Below are positions 1 to 8,451 of a DNA stretch of 64,000 nt, one piece after another. This DNA is from Mucilaginibacter aquaedulcis (GTDB taxonomy: Bacteria > Bacteroidota > Bacteroidia > Sphingobacteriales > Sphingobacteriaceae): positions 496,001-560,000 of the forward strand of contig NZ_JAUFPR010000002.1 in assembly GCF_030409325.1 (NCBI RefSeq), read 5' to 3'. The notes below the pieces were generated by a model. It ran no database searches. It was given only the letters and a program-made list of their open reading frames with translations, and was not told where the DNA came from. How positions within the stretch are numbered: the first letter of the stretch is position 1; each line of letters starts with the position of its first letter. Position numbers and translations under genes: made by a program.

Positions 1-195
1 GCCACGTTTTCAATCTGGCAAAGCTTAGACGATGTAAAAGCATTTGCATACAAGAGCCGCCAGCATGCCGAAGTTATAAAACTAACCCGCAGCGAAGGCT
101 GGTATAGTGAAGAACTTTTTGCCCGATTTATTCCATTGGAAAGCTTTGGATCACTTCATGGAAAAGACCCTTTAAATGATCTGTTAAAAAAATAA
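1..195 (+). CDS. 3' end of a CrtA-like (spheroidene monooxygenase-type) protein, partial
   Basis: An open frame enters at the first base and ends in TAA at 193-195, giving the last 64 residues of a protein whose start lies outside the window. The tail reads ATFSIWQSLDDVKAFAY, then HAEVIKLTR, GWYSEELFARF and HGKDPL. This run resembles the C-terminus of spheroidene monooxygenase (CrtA) and related haem-binding or DUF3291-like proteins found in many Bacteroidota that make no spheroidene. The family call rests on remembered motifs only. The next gene begins three bases after the stop, so the two are probably co-transcribed. Confidence 0.5.
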   Translation, partial: ATFSIWQSLDDVKAFAYKSRQHAEVIKLTRSEGWYSEELFARFIPLESFGSLHGKDPLNDLLKK

Positions 196-198
196 AAT

Positions 199-447
199 AT
201 GAGAATTATTGCCGAACTACCACACCCTGATTTTAAAATATCCATACTGAATATGAACCAAAAGTTCATTGTAAAAATAGAACAGGGTTCTTTGGAGCAG
301 AGTTATAAGATACCCGAAATGGATTTAACCGATGGAGTAAACAGTGTTTTTGAATTACTTGACGATGAATTTTTGAAAAAGGTTGGTGCCAGATTTACGG
401 AAATGCGTGCTGATTATAAAGATGCATATTTCAGGTACAATTACTAA
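199..447 (+). CDS. Small conserved-type protein of unknown function (82 aa)
   Basis: An 82-residue acidic protein without signal peptide or membrane segment. It starts at ATG three bases after the stop of the CrtA-like gene, which suggests translational coupling in one operon. The sequence has alternating hydrophobic strands near the N-terminus (MRIIAELPHPDFKISIL, then KFIVKIEQG) and a helical C-terminal half ending in aromatic residues (YFRYNY). I do not recognise a family. The tight spacing and sensible composition support a real gene. About 250 AT-rich bases with no evident gene separate it from the convergent sirtuin gene. Confidence 0.7.
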   Translation: MRIIAELPHPDFKISILNMNQKFIVKIEQGSLEQSYKIPEMDLTDGVNSVFELLDDEFLKKVGARFTEMRADYKDAYFRYNY

Positions 448-699
448 TGAATTACGCTTTTAAATAATTAACTTACAGATAGTTATGGAATTAAACCTTG
501 TTAAACAAAATTTTATTTGGCAAAATACATTAACTTCTCCTTCGATATTCATTAATAACTATTTCAATGAGAAGTAAAACTTTAAATTAAAATATTAAAT
601 AGCTGCAAATTAAAAACTTAATTTATTTAACAGAATTATATTCTGCCAAATAAATCGCCAAATAAATGAGATATTTACTCAAAAAACTAATTAATCTGC

Positions 700-1386
700 T
701 TATTTTTTCAATAACTCATTTACCAACGCAACTACCCCGGTAGTGGCCTTTTCCTGTATTTTAACTACCGGACCTCTCACGTGAACCTCCGGTATTTTAG
801 GGTCTATAATATATTTAGGTACCTGGGGGCCAACATAATTTATCAACCCGGCGGCAGGGTATACGGCCAATGAGCTACCTACCAGCATAAACATTTCGGC
901 GTGCGAGCAAATTCGGGCTGCTGTTTCAATCATGGGTACGGCTTCGCCAAACCAAACCACATGAGCTCTCAAAGGGGAGCCCAATTCACAAACTTCGTCC
1001 ATGCCCAAATACCAGCCGTTAATTGGATAAGTAAACTCTGGATTAATACTTGATTGCGAGCGCGTAATTATACCATGCAAATGAATAACGTTGCTTGATC
1101 CCGCCCTTTCATGCAGGTCATCGATATTCTGGGTAATAATAGTTACTTCGTATTTTTCCTCTAACTGAGCCAGCGCATAATGAGCAGCATTGGGTTTTGC
1201 TTCCAACACTGATTTACGGCGTTGGTTATAAAAGTCCTGAACCAGGGATGGATTACGCTGCCATGCTTCAGGTGTGGCTACATCTTCTATATTGTACCCC
1301 TCCCATAGCCCGTCGCTGTCTCTAAAGGTCTTTAAACCACTTTCAGCACTAATTCCTGCTCCGGTTAGTATTACCAATTTTTCCAT
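700..1386 (-). CDS. cobB: NAD-dependent protein deacylase, sirtuin class III (CobB-type)
   Basis: A sirtuin that removes acyl groups from lysines using NAD. Visible motifs are GAGISAESG and TFRD (NAD binding), TQNID, and HLHG with the catalytic His near residue 104. Y53 and R56 in FYNQRR form the Tyr-x-x-Arg pair that in SIRT5/CobB favours succinyl or malonyl groups. The usual four zinc cysteines are absent: between HLHG and VVWFGE there is a single Cys. I recall the same loss in other Bacteroidota copies. The start is taken at the second ATG (1384-1386), giving the usual MEKLVILTGAG beginning; the upstream ATG at 1408-1410 would add eight residues. It lies last in the cobalamin block, 77 bases after the DUF6580 gene. 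The name comes from an old link to cobalamin synthesis and does not prove a B12 role. Confidence 0.9.
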   Translation of the reverse strand: MEKLVILTGAGISAESGLKTFRDSDGLWEGYNIEDVATPEAWQRNPSLVQDFYNQRRKSVLEAKPNAAHYALAQLEEKYEVTIITQNIDDLHERAGSSNVIHLHGIITRSQSSINPEFTYPINGWYLGMDEVCELGSPLRAHVVWFGEAVPMIETAARICSHAEMFMLVGSSLAVYPAAGLINYVGPQVPKYIIDPKIPEVHVRGPVVKIQEKATTGVVALVNELLKK

Positions 1387-1463
1387 GTTATTGAATAAAA
1401 GTATATCCATAAAAAAAGCGACCTGCCCACTGGCAAATCGCTTTTCAATTTAATTAAGTGAAC

Positions 1464-2039
1464 TTAAAGTGCCAGTTGTTTTTTGGTTCGTAAAAAATTG
1501 TACCGGGTTTTGGCTAATTCAAAACATCCAAATAGTAATAAACCAAACACCAGGTTACCGTATATCATATTGTACTCAAACGGAATGGCCTTAACTAATG
1601 AAGTTCCATATCCGGCCAATGTATGCGGGTAAAGCGTGCCGTATAGCCAAGGCAGGTCTGTTAATAACCAATGAATCAATACTGCCGCCAATGAGGCTAA
1701 AATCACGTTAAGTACATTTACTTTCTTCAGGATTAAACTACCTGTAAGTACCATTAAAGCAAAGCTTAAGTAAGTAATTTCGGCACCGCTGTACCATAGG
1801 CTCAGTTTTGAAGTATACAGATAATTGATAATGATATCTGTTGTGAATAAGGTTAGCAATACGGTTAGGTAGCCTTTCCATTTATTAATGAAGTATGCTC
1901 CACCAAATAACGCGATAGCTCCTACCGGGTTAAAATTACTTAAATCTTTATACTTGAAAGCCAGCAACCTGAACGCGGCAGCAAGTACGATCATTAAAAT
2001 AAGCACTATGTTTCTTGTTGGGTTATCCTTTGCTGTCAT
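1464..2039 (-). CDS. DUF6580-type integral membrane protein, candidate B12-linked transporter
   Basis: A hydrophobic protein of 191 residues with about five or six membrane segments and short loops. The motif FNPVGAIALFGGAYF after the first segment matches my memory of the DUF6580 family of putative transport proteins, which have an S-component (ECF) look. The ATG at 2037-2039 is preferred over an upstream TTG. It follows the BtuG-like gene by about 50 bases on the same strand, and the riboswitch-controlled receptor is further upstream, so it is probably in the same operon. By position I infer that it may move cobalamin or a precursor across the inner membrane; nothing in the sequence proves the substrate. 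No ECF ATPase gene is in the window. Confidence 0.7.
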   Translation of the reverse strand: MTAKDNPTRNIVLILMIVLAAAFRLLAFKYKDLSNFNPVGAIALFGGAYFINKWKGYLTVLLTLFTTDIIINYLYTSKLSLWYSGAEITYLSFALMVLTGSLILKKVNVLNVILASLAAVLIHWLLTDLPWLYGTLYPHTLAGYGTSLVKAIPFEYNMIYGNLVFGLLLFGCFELAKTRYNFLRTKKQLAL

Positions 2040-2092
2040 GACCAAATTTTTGTAGGGTAAAAATACCTATATTCTATATAAATATACAACGA

Positions 2093-3214
2093 TTACTTGT
2101 TAACAAAAGCTATTTTACCCGGACTTATACCAGTAGTTATTGAATATTCTTTTTTACCTGTTTTATCAAAGGCATACAACATACCGTTTGAAGCATAATC
2201 TTTAGCATCGGTAACAAATATTTCGCCGGTTGCAGGATCGGCTGCAATAGTGTACGGACTTGTGATCTGCGTACCATCTGTAATGAAATTAGCCTGGGCT
2301 GGTGTTTGTGTTTTGGCATTGTATACAGCAATTTTATTATCACCGGTAACATAATAAACAAAATCGCCCTGTACAACAATAGGGATATTATAGCCCAAGT
2401 TCAGGTTTGTTTGAGATATAGAAACATCGGTTTTGTTATCAATGATTGACATACCGGGAGGCACAACAACTGTAGCTGTATTTCCGCTATAGGTAGTGAT
2501 ACCCAATGAAAGTACATAAACATGGCCGTAAGAATCAGCAGCAATGCTCACCGGATTTGATAATACTTTTATCTTTTTGATCTCGGTTAAAGAGTTTAAA
2601 TCTATTACAGATACCGTGTTGTCGGGGTTTCCGGTACCTACATCTAACCCTCCGCTGTTTGCCACATAAAGTTTATCATTACTCACAACAAGTTGTTCAG
2701 GGTTCCGACCTACGGTTATGTATTTGCTGATAGCTAATGTTGTAGTATCCATTACCGCCACTGTACCATCGTAATTAGTAATAAACACGTTGTTTTTGTA
2801 AAAAGCCACGCTTCTTGGCTGACGAGCATGGGCAAATCCTTTTAATGAAGGGTTCACCAGGCTGTCTTGCTTAATCAGTTTTCCCGTTTTGGCATTAACA
2901 ATATCAACTACACTCGAGTAGTTAACCACGATATACATTTTTGAACCGTAAATCTGGATATCGTTGCCTGTATCGCCTAAAGGGCTACCATTTACTTTGC
3001 TGTAAATATCGGGCGTAAGTTGCTTGGTGGCGTAATCATAATAGGTAAGTGTGCTGTTGTTTGACATAAACCCACCTTGATTTAAAACATATAAACCAGC
3101 CCGCTCGGCAGTTGGTGTATCTGTATGTGGATTGATCTTGTCCTTATGGCAAGAGGCCAGTATAAGCATTACTGCCATGGCGCTTAATAGAGATTTGAGT
3201 TTGATTTGTTTCAT
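2093..3214 (-). CDS. btuG: BtuG-like surface lipoprotein, YVTN/YncE-type beta-propeller
   Basis: A lipoprotein of 373 residues. The signal peptide ends in a lipobox (LILASC), and the next residues HKDK suit export. The mature part is a run of beta-propeller blades with YVTN-like repeats such as LYVLNQGG, MYIVVNYSS, VFITNYDGTVAVMDT, LYVANSGG and IFVTDAKDYAS. In Bacteroides, BtuG is a propeller lipoprotein that sits on BtuB and captures cobalamin with very high affinity. Here the gene follows a BtuB-type gene by 12 bases, downstream of a cobalamin riboswitch, so the same role is likely. The start is the ATG at 3212-3214; a TTG three codons upstream is less likely. Confidence 0.8.
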   Translation of the reverse strand: MKQIKLKSLLSAMAVMLILASCHKDKINPHTDTPTAERAGLYVLNQGGFMSNNSTLTYYDYATKQLTPDIYSKVNGSPLGDTGNDIQIYGSKMYIVVNYSSVVDIVNAKTGKLIKQDSLVNPSLKGFAHARQPRSVAFYKNNVFITNYDGTVAVMDTTTLAISKYITVGRNPEQLVVSNDKLYVANSGGLDVGTGNPDNTVSVIDLNSLTEIKKIKVLSNPVSIAADSYGHVYVLSLGITTYSGNTATVVVPPGMSIIDNKTDVSISQTNLNLGYNIPIVVQGDFVYYVTGDNKIAVYNAKTQTPAQANFITDGTQITSPYTIAADPATGEIFVTDAKDYASNGMLYAFDKTGKKEYSITTGISPGKIAFVNK

Positions 3215-3226
3215 AATTATCAATAA

Positions 3227-5242
3227 TTAAATAGTTATTTGAAATGAGAACCGGAATGAACGACCCGGCATTGGGTAGCTTTGTACTACAAAATAGCTTT
3301 TGTCAAAAAGGTTATTAGCCTCAAAAGATGCAATAAGCGGCTTTCCTTTTACCAAAAAACGATAAACAACAGAAGCGTCGCTGGTTGAATAGCCTGAGAT
3401 ATAATCATATGGAAGATTGTCATTAGTGTAATATCTTGATGATGAAATTACCTGGTTATAATATACCCCCAAATGATCATGATCAATGCCCGCATTTAGT
3501 GAAACCGTGTTTTTAGGAGTATAAGGTAACTGATTAAGATAAATAGAGGATGCCGGGTCGGTAACATTGAGTGCTTGTTGATATGAATAATTAACCGATA
3601 CGGATGCTTTCCAATCTGTAGTAAGCTTTGCCCGAGTTTTTAAACTGGCGTCAACACCTTTTATATCTGCCTTGCCAAAGTTTTGTATAGAGCCGTTGTA
3701 GGCATCTTTCGGAATAAATACTATTTTATTATCTACATGGTTATAGTAGGCATCGGCAGTAAATGCTATATAATTTATAAAGCCATTTAACGCTTTACTG
3801 TAGGTTGTACCCAAATCAAACTGTTTGGTAAATTCCGGTGTTAAATTGGGGTTACCAATGCCACCGTAATACAGATCATCAAACGTTGGGTTACGGAATA
3901 TGGATTTATAAAAAGCCCTCAACTGAAAATTGGGGTTTTCAAACGGCTGAACAGTAGCCATTAAGGTAGGTGAATAAATATTTCTTTGAGGTGCAGGTGT
4001 GCCTGCTTTAACAGTTTCGGTGATGTGAGTATTCAATAAACTACCCTGCAAGCGAAGCTTTCCTATGCTTAAGTTTGAAGCCAGCACATTTAAAAAGGTT
4101 AACCTTTTGGGATGCGAAAAGTTAGATAAATTGGCATCGAGGTTATTGATGGCGAAATCAATAGCATAGGAAACATCCCAGTTTAATATTATATGATAAG
4201 CCAAGGCGGCAGACTCGTAAAATTCGTGCTGGGTAAAGCGCTGATCGAGCTTTCCTTCCTGGTTTAAATAATCAGGATCAAGATAACGCAGATTAGTTTC
4301 AGATACTTTAGTATTCAATAATAAATGCAAGCTATTAGCCCAGATATGCTCATAACCAGCCTGTGAAAAAAAATCACGATTCCAAAGTCTGCTCCTTGAA
4401 ACAGAAGGATTGTAAAGAATCACTGCACCAGGAAGCCCTCTGTCTGAATTATAATAATTAACATGCAGGTTAAATTTATTACTGTCAATTTTTGTCCAGT
4501 ACAAAGCACCATCTGCCTGTTTCGCATTAATGTCGCTGTTGTTTCGGGTGCTTGAAGAATCTCCTCCACCAGTTTTAAACTTGTACCTACCATCGGCATT
4601 TTCCAAATAACTGTTTATAACAAATGCCCAGTTATTGTTGATACGCTGCTGCCACTGCAAATATGGGTTAACCAAGCCAAAAGAACCTGTTTTAATACCC
4701 GCAGTTATCTGAAATGGCTTACTTGTGGATAAAGAGGGTTGTACGGTTTTTACAGAAAGTATACTTGCAGATGCAAATGACCTTGCAGGCATACATATAA
4801 CAGGCGGCTGGCCGTTGTATAATGTGATCTGTTGCACGTTGTTCAGGTTAAGTTTACTCAGGTCAACCTGACCGTTTTCGGCATCGTTAATTTGCAAACC
4901 GTCATATAAAACAGCGGTATGATTAGCGCTGAGGCCGCGTACCGAAACAGTTTTTAATCCTCCTATTCCACCGTAATCTTTCAAGATCACGCCTGCAAAA
5001 TCACGAATAGCATCGGCCACGTTAAATGCATTGTAACGGCTAAAATCACTGGCTGATATTTGTTGCGAGGGAATAATAGTTTGTATCTGAGGCATACTGG
5101 CCCCGGTCACTGTAACTTCCCTTATTTTTTTAGTGGTATCTGTTTGAGCCGATATGGTAAGCGGAAAGTATATTGCAAGGCAAAACCATACAGCCAATAA
5201 AAGCTGATAACTGCATTTTAAATAATGAGTACCTTTTTGCAT
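3227..5242 (-). CDS. btuB: TonB-dependent outer-membrane receptor, BtuB-type, for cobalamin
   Basis: A 671-residue TonB-dependent transporter with signal peptide (ending near TISAQ), a TonB-box-like segment (REVTVTG), a plug domain (ADAIRDFAGVILKDYGG, VSVRGLSANHTAVLYDG) and a 22-strand-type barrel. It lacks the N-terminal carboxypeptidase-regulatory-like domain of SusC-type receptors, so it is closer to BtuB/FepA. It ends in FSFQITI instead of the common terminal aromatic residue. The ATG start at 5240-5242 gives a good signal peptide; a TTG twelve codons upstream is the alternative. The cobalamin riboswitch about 110 bases upstream makes cobalamin or a cobinamide-like corrinoid the likely substrate. 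Confidence 0.85.
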   Translation of the reverse strand: MQKGTHYLKCSYQLLLAVWFCLAIYFPLTISAQTDTTKKIREVTVTGASMPQIQTIIPSQQISASDFSRYNAFNVADAIRDFAGVILKDYGGIGGLKTVSVRGLSANHTAVLYDGLQINDAENGQVDLSKLNLNNVQQITLYNGQPPVICMPARSFASASILSVKTVQPSLSTSKPFQITAGIKTGSFGLVNPYLQWQQRINNNWAFVINSYLENADGRYKFKTGGGDSSSTRNNSDINAKQADGALYWTKIDSNKFNLHVNYYNSDRGLPGAVILYNPSVSRSRLWNRDFFSQAGYEHIWANSLHLLLNTKVSETNLRYLDPDYLNQEGKLDQRFTQHEFYESAALAYHIILNWDVSYAIDFAINNLDANLSNFSHPKRLTFLNVLASNLSIGKLRLQGSLLNTHITETVKAGTPAPQRNIYSPTLMATVQPFENPNFQLRAFYKSIFRNPTFDDLYYGGIGNPNLTPEFTKQFDLGTTYSKALNGFINYIAFTADAYYNHVDNKIVFIPKDAYNGSIQNFGKADIKGVDASLKTRAKLTTDWKASVSVNYSYQQALNVTDPASSIYLNQLPYTPKNTVSLNAGIDHDHLGVYYNQVISSSRYYTNDNLPYDYISGYSTSDASVVYRFLVKGKPLIASFEANNLFDKSYFVVQSYPMPGRSFRFSFQITI

Positions 5243-5351
5243 TTGTAGTAAGTATCCCCTCCGAAATACAGAATACAAAGTTTGAATAGAAACCGCCCCA
5301 GAAAGGTTCCATACTCAAGCTTCAATCCCCGAAAGCTATGAATAATGTATA

Positions 5352-5530
5352 ATGCTCTGGCAGGTATTCTGACTCGCTCCCCATGTTATCCTGTCTTCCC
5401 GTAAACCGATGGCAAACAGTGACAATAAGAATGGATAATGGTTAAAGAGCTTACAGCTGCGGGACAGTTACGGATTCACACCGTATTCCCTTTTAATTCC
5501 CGATAATAACTATCTGAGAAACCTAAAGCA
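5352..5530 (-). promoter_or_regulatory. Cobalamin riboswitch (AdoCbl class) upstream of btuB
   Basis: Read on the minus strand, the segment holds the conserved cobalamin-riboswitch blocks in order: TTTAGGTTTCTC at the 5' side, GGGAATACGGTGTGAATCC, CCCGCAGCTGTAAG, a B12-box-like GTCACTG, then GGGAAGACAGGATAACATGG and GAGCGAGTCAGAATACCTGCC. Order, spacing and strand match the class. It lies between a strong promoter and the receptor gene, so bound cobalamin should lower expression of the btuB operon. The expected control is sequestration of the ribosome site or termination in the roughly 110 bases before the start; I did not find an obvious U-rich terminator there. Confidence 0.95.
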
Positions 5531-5533
5531 TAG

Positions 5534-5564
5534 CAAAAGTAGAATAAGTATTCGCATCCACAAA
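5534..5564 (-). promoter_or_regulatory. Bacteroidota-type promoter of the riboswitch-btuB operon
   Basis: On the minus strand TTTG (complement of 5561-5564) is followed after 19 bases by TACTTTTG (complement of 5534-5541). This is the Bacteroidota sigma-A pattern TTTG-N19-TAnnTTTG, and transcription would begin just before the riboswitch. Confidence 0.8.
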
Positions 5565-5589
5565 GTAACAAATCATTATATTTATCGGA

Positions 5590-6846
5590 ATGAAACTATA
5601 CTTTACACTATTGCTACTGTTTACCTGCATGTTTTGTTCTGCCCAGCAACCTGATACCCTATTTCTAAAAGATCTTTTACAAAGTAATCCTGAGTTGTTT
5701 TCAGGCATATTAAAGCATCCTACCCAAAATGAAATACAAATATTATATACGCAGATAAACAGGGATAAAAACAATATACCACACTTTAAATCTTACAGTT
5801 ATCATCTTAATACTAACCATTATTTTTATCCGGCGAGCACAGTTAAATTGCCAACCGCCATATTTGCGCTCGAAAAACTGAATGAGTTAGGCATTAAAGG
5901 ACTTAATGCAAGATCCATAATGATAACAGATAGTGCATTTGCCGGCCAAACTAAAGTAAAAACGGATACATCATCTGCTAATGGATTACCGAGTATTGAA
6001 AATTACATCAAAAAGATATTGCTGGTAAGCGATAATGATGCATTTAACCGCTTATATGAATTTGTTGGTCGCGCCGAGATCAATTTGAAATTAAAAAAGT
6101 ACCAGCTGAATAATACCCGTATTATAGGCCGGCTGGCTGTTAATGATGCCGGTGAAAGCACCCAACACACCAACCCAATTGATTTTTTTAACGGTGATAA
6201 ACTAATTTATCACAAAACTTCCCAATACGATAGCATGGAATACCCAATGCATCTCGATAATATGACTCAGGGAAAAGGTTACCTGGATAAGAACGATAAA
6301 TTGATCATGCAGCCTTTTGATTTTACTCAGAAGAATGTTTATACCATTGTCGATCAGCAAGCAGTATTAAAGCGATTGCTTTTTCCAGAGGTATTTCCTA
6401 AAGAACAGCGTTATAACCTCACCCCTGCCAATTATCGTTTTATTTATCGTTATATGAGTACGTTCCCTACTGAAAATATAAAACCTACATACAGCAAGCC
6501 CGAATATTATCCGGCTTATTGCAAGTTTTTGTTTTACGGAGGGGATAGCACGGCAACTATTGATCCTAATATCAGGATTTTCAATAAAGTTGGCGACAGC
6601 TATGGATACAATATTGACAACGCCTATATTGTTGATTTCAAGAACAAGGTGGAGTTTATGATCACAGCCGTTGTGCAATCAAATGAGGATGGTATTTACA
6701 ACGATAATAAATATGAATATGCCACAGTTTGCCTGCCCTTTTTGAAAAATTTGGGCCGTATTCTATATCATTATGAAGTACAAAGACCTAAAGCTCACCT
6801 ACCCGATTTAGCTAAATATAAATTTGATTATCAGCAAAATAAATAA
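5590..6846 (+). CDS. Exported class A beta-lactamase-fold serine hydrolase
   Basis: A 418-residue protein with a short signal peptide (MKLYFTLLLLFTCMFCSAQ). It carries the serine beta-lactamase/penicillin-binding fold motifs: S83-T-V-K86 (SxxK, nucleophile and base), S147-D148-N149, and a KVGDSYG segment in place of KTG. It is longer than true class A beta-lactamases (about 290 aa) and has extra segments between SDN and KVG. It may act on cell-wall peptides or other amides rather than on antibiotics. It is divergent from the btuB leader and begins 26 bases from that promoter's -33 box. Beta-lactamase activity cannot be read from the sequence. Confidence 0.75.
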   Translation: MKLYFTLLLLFTCMFCSAQQPDTLFLKDLLQSNPELFSGILKHPTQNEIQILYTQINRDKNNIPHFKSYSYHLNTNHYFYPASTVKLPTAIFALEKLNELGIKGLNARSIMITDSAFAGQTKVKTDTSSANGLPSIENYIKKILLVSDNDAFNRLYEFVGRAEINLKLKKYQLNNTRIIGRLAVNDAGESTQHTNPIDFFNGDKLIYHKTSQYDSMEYPMHLDNMTQGKGYLDKNDKLIMQPFDFTQKNVYTIVDQQAVLKRLLFPEVFPKEQRYNLTPANYRFIYRYMSTFPTENIKPTYSKPEYYPAYCKFLFYGGDSTATIDPNIRIFNKVGDSYGYNIDNAYIVDFKNKVEFMITAVVQSNEDGIYNDNKYEYATVCLPFLKNLGRILYHYEVQRPKAHLPDLAKYKFDYQQNK

Positions 6847-6903
6847 AATCAAAACTTAGCATGATCTGTACTGTTTAAATTTTAAACCTATTTAAACAAT
6901 ACT

Positions 6904-7647
6904 ATGGCAACTACAACAATAGTAAAATATTCTGACAACTACCCCGTGCTTTACGGTGACGATCGTATCAATTTAAAGTGGCCTGAGCGTTATACATCTA
7001 TCATCGGCGGCGTAAAATTAAGCTTCTCGGGATTTAAGAACATTTTTTCAAACCCCTTAACCAGTGTAATTAAAATTGGGGCGGGTGGTTATCTGTTAAA
7101 CCGGGGCATTACCGGCCATTGCGAACTGTACAAACAGATCGGAAAAATGTCAACCAATCCTATTAACGTAAATATCCGGTCATCATTTACAGTTAATAAG
7201 CCCAGGCATAGGGTTTATAGCTTTTGGCGAAAGCTTGACAATTTGCCGCTATTTATGAAGCACCTGGAAAGCGTTGAGGTGATTGACGATAAATATTCGC
7301 ACTGGGTATTAAAACTGCCTACAAATGTTGCTACTGTTAGTTGGCATGCCGAAATAGTTAAGGACGAACCCGATGAAATGATTGGGTGGAGCTCGTTACC
7401 CGATTCTGCGATTAATAATGCAGGAAAAGTGCGTTTTCAAGATACTTTAGATGGCAAGGGTACCATTGTTGATGTGGTGATCAGTTATCAGCCGCCTGCC
7501 GGAGGTGTTGGCGCGGGTATTGCTAAAGTATTAAATCCTGTATTTAAAAACATGGTAGATAAAGATGTACAAAACTTTAAACAATACATGGATATTGACA
7601 ATGATGCCGAAGAGTATGACGAACAAAGAATTATCATTATCGAATAA
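6904..7647 (+). CDS. SRPBCC (START/Bet v1-fold) protein with short hydrophobic N-terminal segment
   Basis: A 247-residue protein. The N-terminal third has a moderately hydrophobic, glycine-rich stretch (SVIKIGAGGYLLNRGITGH) reminiscent of DUF2892-type proteins. From about residue 90 there is a polyketide-cyclase/dehydrase-like SRPBCC domain with motifs VNKPRHRVYSFWRKLDNLPLF and HWVLKLP. Proteins of this design (COG5637-like) are often small stress-related membrane-associated proteins; the ligand is unknown. The acidic tail ends in a run of isoleucines. It stands alone, 57 bases after the serine hydrolase gene, and is followed by a bidirectional terminator. Confidence 0.75.
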   Translation: MATTTIVKYSDNYPVLYGDDRINLKWPERYTSIIGGVKLSFSGFKNIFSNPLTSVIKIGAGGYLLNRGITGHCELYKQIGKMSTNPINVNIRSSFTVNKPRHRVYSFWRKLDNLPLFMKHLESVEVIDDKYSHWVLKLPTNVATVSWHAEIVKDEPDEMIGWSSLPDSAINNAGKVRFQDTLDGKGTIVDVVISYQPPAGGVGAGIAKVLNPVFKNMVDKDVQNFKQYMDIDNDAEEYDEQRIIIIE

Positions 7648-7667
7648 ACAAAAATCTATAAAACAAA

Positions 7668-7690
7668 AAAGGCCGCAATTTGCGGCCTTT
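7668..7690. terminator. Bidirectional Rho-independent terminator
   Basis: The arms AAAGGCCGCAA and TTGCGGCCTTT pair perfectly around a minimal loop, with A-rich sequence on one side and T-rich on the other. It can end both the SRPBCC gene (plus) and the rplT operon (minus). Confidence 0.85.
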
Positions 7691-7720
7691 TCCGTTAATA
7701 AGCGCTAAAGCGCTTTTATA

Positions 7721-8065
7721 TTATTTTACTGCGTCGATCACGGCTTTGAAAGCATCCGGATGATTCATTGCTAAATCAGCTAATACTTTACGGTTTAAAC
7801 CGATATTTTTTGCAGCTAATTTACCTATTAACTGTGAGTAAGAAATTCCGTGCTGACGGGCACCTGCGTTAATACGCTGTATCCATAAAGCTCTGAACTC
7901 TCTTTTTTTGGTTTTACGGTCACGGTATGCGTACTGTAAACCTTTTTCAACTGTGTTTTTTGCAACGGTATAAACCTTGCTTCTTGAACCCCAATAACCT
8001 TTGGCGAGGTTCATGATCCTTTTTCTGCGTCTTCTCGACGCTACTGCGTTAACTGAACGTGGCAT
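7721..8065 (-). CDS. rplT: 50S ribosomal protein L20
   Basis: A 114-residue basic protein with the L20 signature [27 protein letters not shown] and [19 protein letters not shown]20 binds 23S rRNA early in assembly of the large subunit and, in other bacteria, represses its own operon. It is the last gene of the minus-strand operon thrS-infC-rpmI-rplT and lies 78 bases after rpmI. Its length matches the family. No L20-binding leader structure was identified, but the 78-base spacer could hold one. Confidence 0.97.
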   Translation of the reverse strand: MPRSVNAVASRRRRKRIMNLAKGYWGSRSKVYTVAKNTVEKGLQYAYRDRKTKKREFRALWIQRINAGARQHGISYSQLIGKLAAKNIGLNRKVLADLAMNHPDAFKAVIDAVK

Positions 8066-8143
8066 CTTGTTTGATTTTGGTAGTGAGTGCCTGCCTTTAC
8101 AACAGAACTTAAAACTCTAATACCTGGTTAAAAAAATTGTGAA

Positions 8144-8344
8144 TTACTTTCCGATACAAAGCATACGTTTAACGTTACCCATGTCGGCATCAGATACTAA
8201 GCTGGTGTGACCAAGTGCACGTTTACGTTTAGTCGACATCTTGGTTAAGATGTGGCTTTTGTATGCGTTTTTTCTTGCGATTTTACCGGTTCCAGTAAGC
8301 TTAAAGCGCTTTTTAGCACTGGAATTGGTTTTCATTTTTGGCAT
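8144..8344 (-). CDS. rpmI: 50S ribosomal protein L35
   Basis: A 66-residue protein with the L35 start [20 protein letters not shown] and the typical lysine/arginine-rich body ([21 protein letters not shown]). It is a structural protein of the large subunit. The gene lies between infC and rplT as in most bacteria. The 107-base spacer to infC is long for this operon and contains repeated ACGT-centred units described separately. Confidence 0.96.
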   Translation of the reverse strand: MPKMKTNSSAKKRFKLTGTGKIARKNAYKSHILTKMSTKRKRALGHTSLVSDADMGNVKRMLCIGK

Positions 8345-8365
8345 AACTATATTTATTTGTGTTAG

Positions 8366-8449
8366 ACGTTGTACGTAATACCTTTTACGTGAACGTTTTT
8401 TCTTTATTCAGTTTAACTACGTACAACATAAAACGTTATACGTAAAACC
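8366..8449. repeat. Direct and inverted ACGT-centred repeats between infC and rpmI
   Basis: Two direct copies, ACGTTGTACGTAATACC (8366-8382) and ACGTTATACGTAAAACC (8433-8449), agree at 15 of 17 positions. In addition GTTGTACGTA (8368-8377) has a perfect inverted partner TACGTACAAC (8418-8427), which can form a stem in the infC-rpmI mRNA. This may be a dispersed intergenic repeat or an RNA control structure. Confidence 0.7.
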
Positions 8450-8451
8450 CA

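Noticed and set aside
5590..6846. A true antibiotic-resistance beta-lactamase
   Set aside because: SxxK and SDN are present, but the protein is far longer than class A enzymes and has an altered KTG; only the fold is supported.
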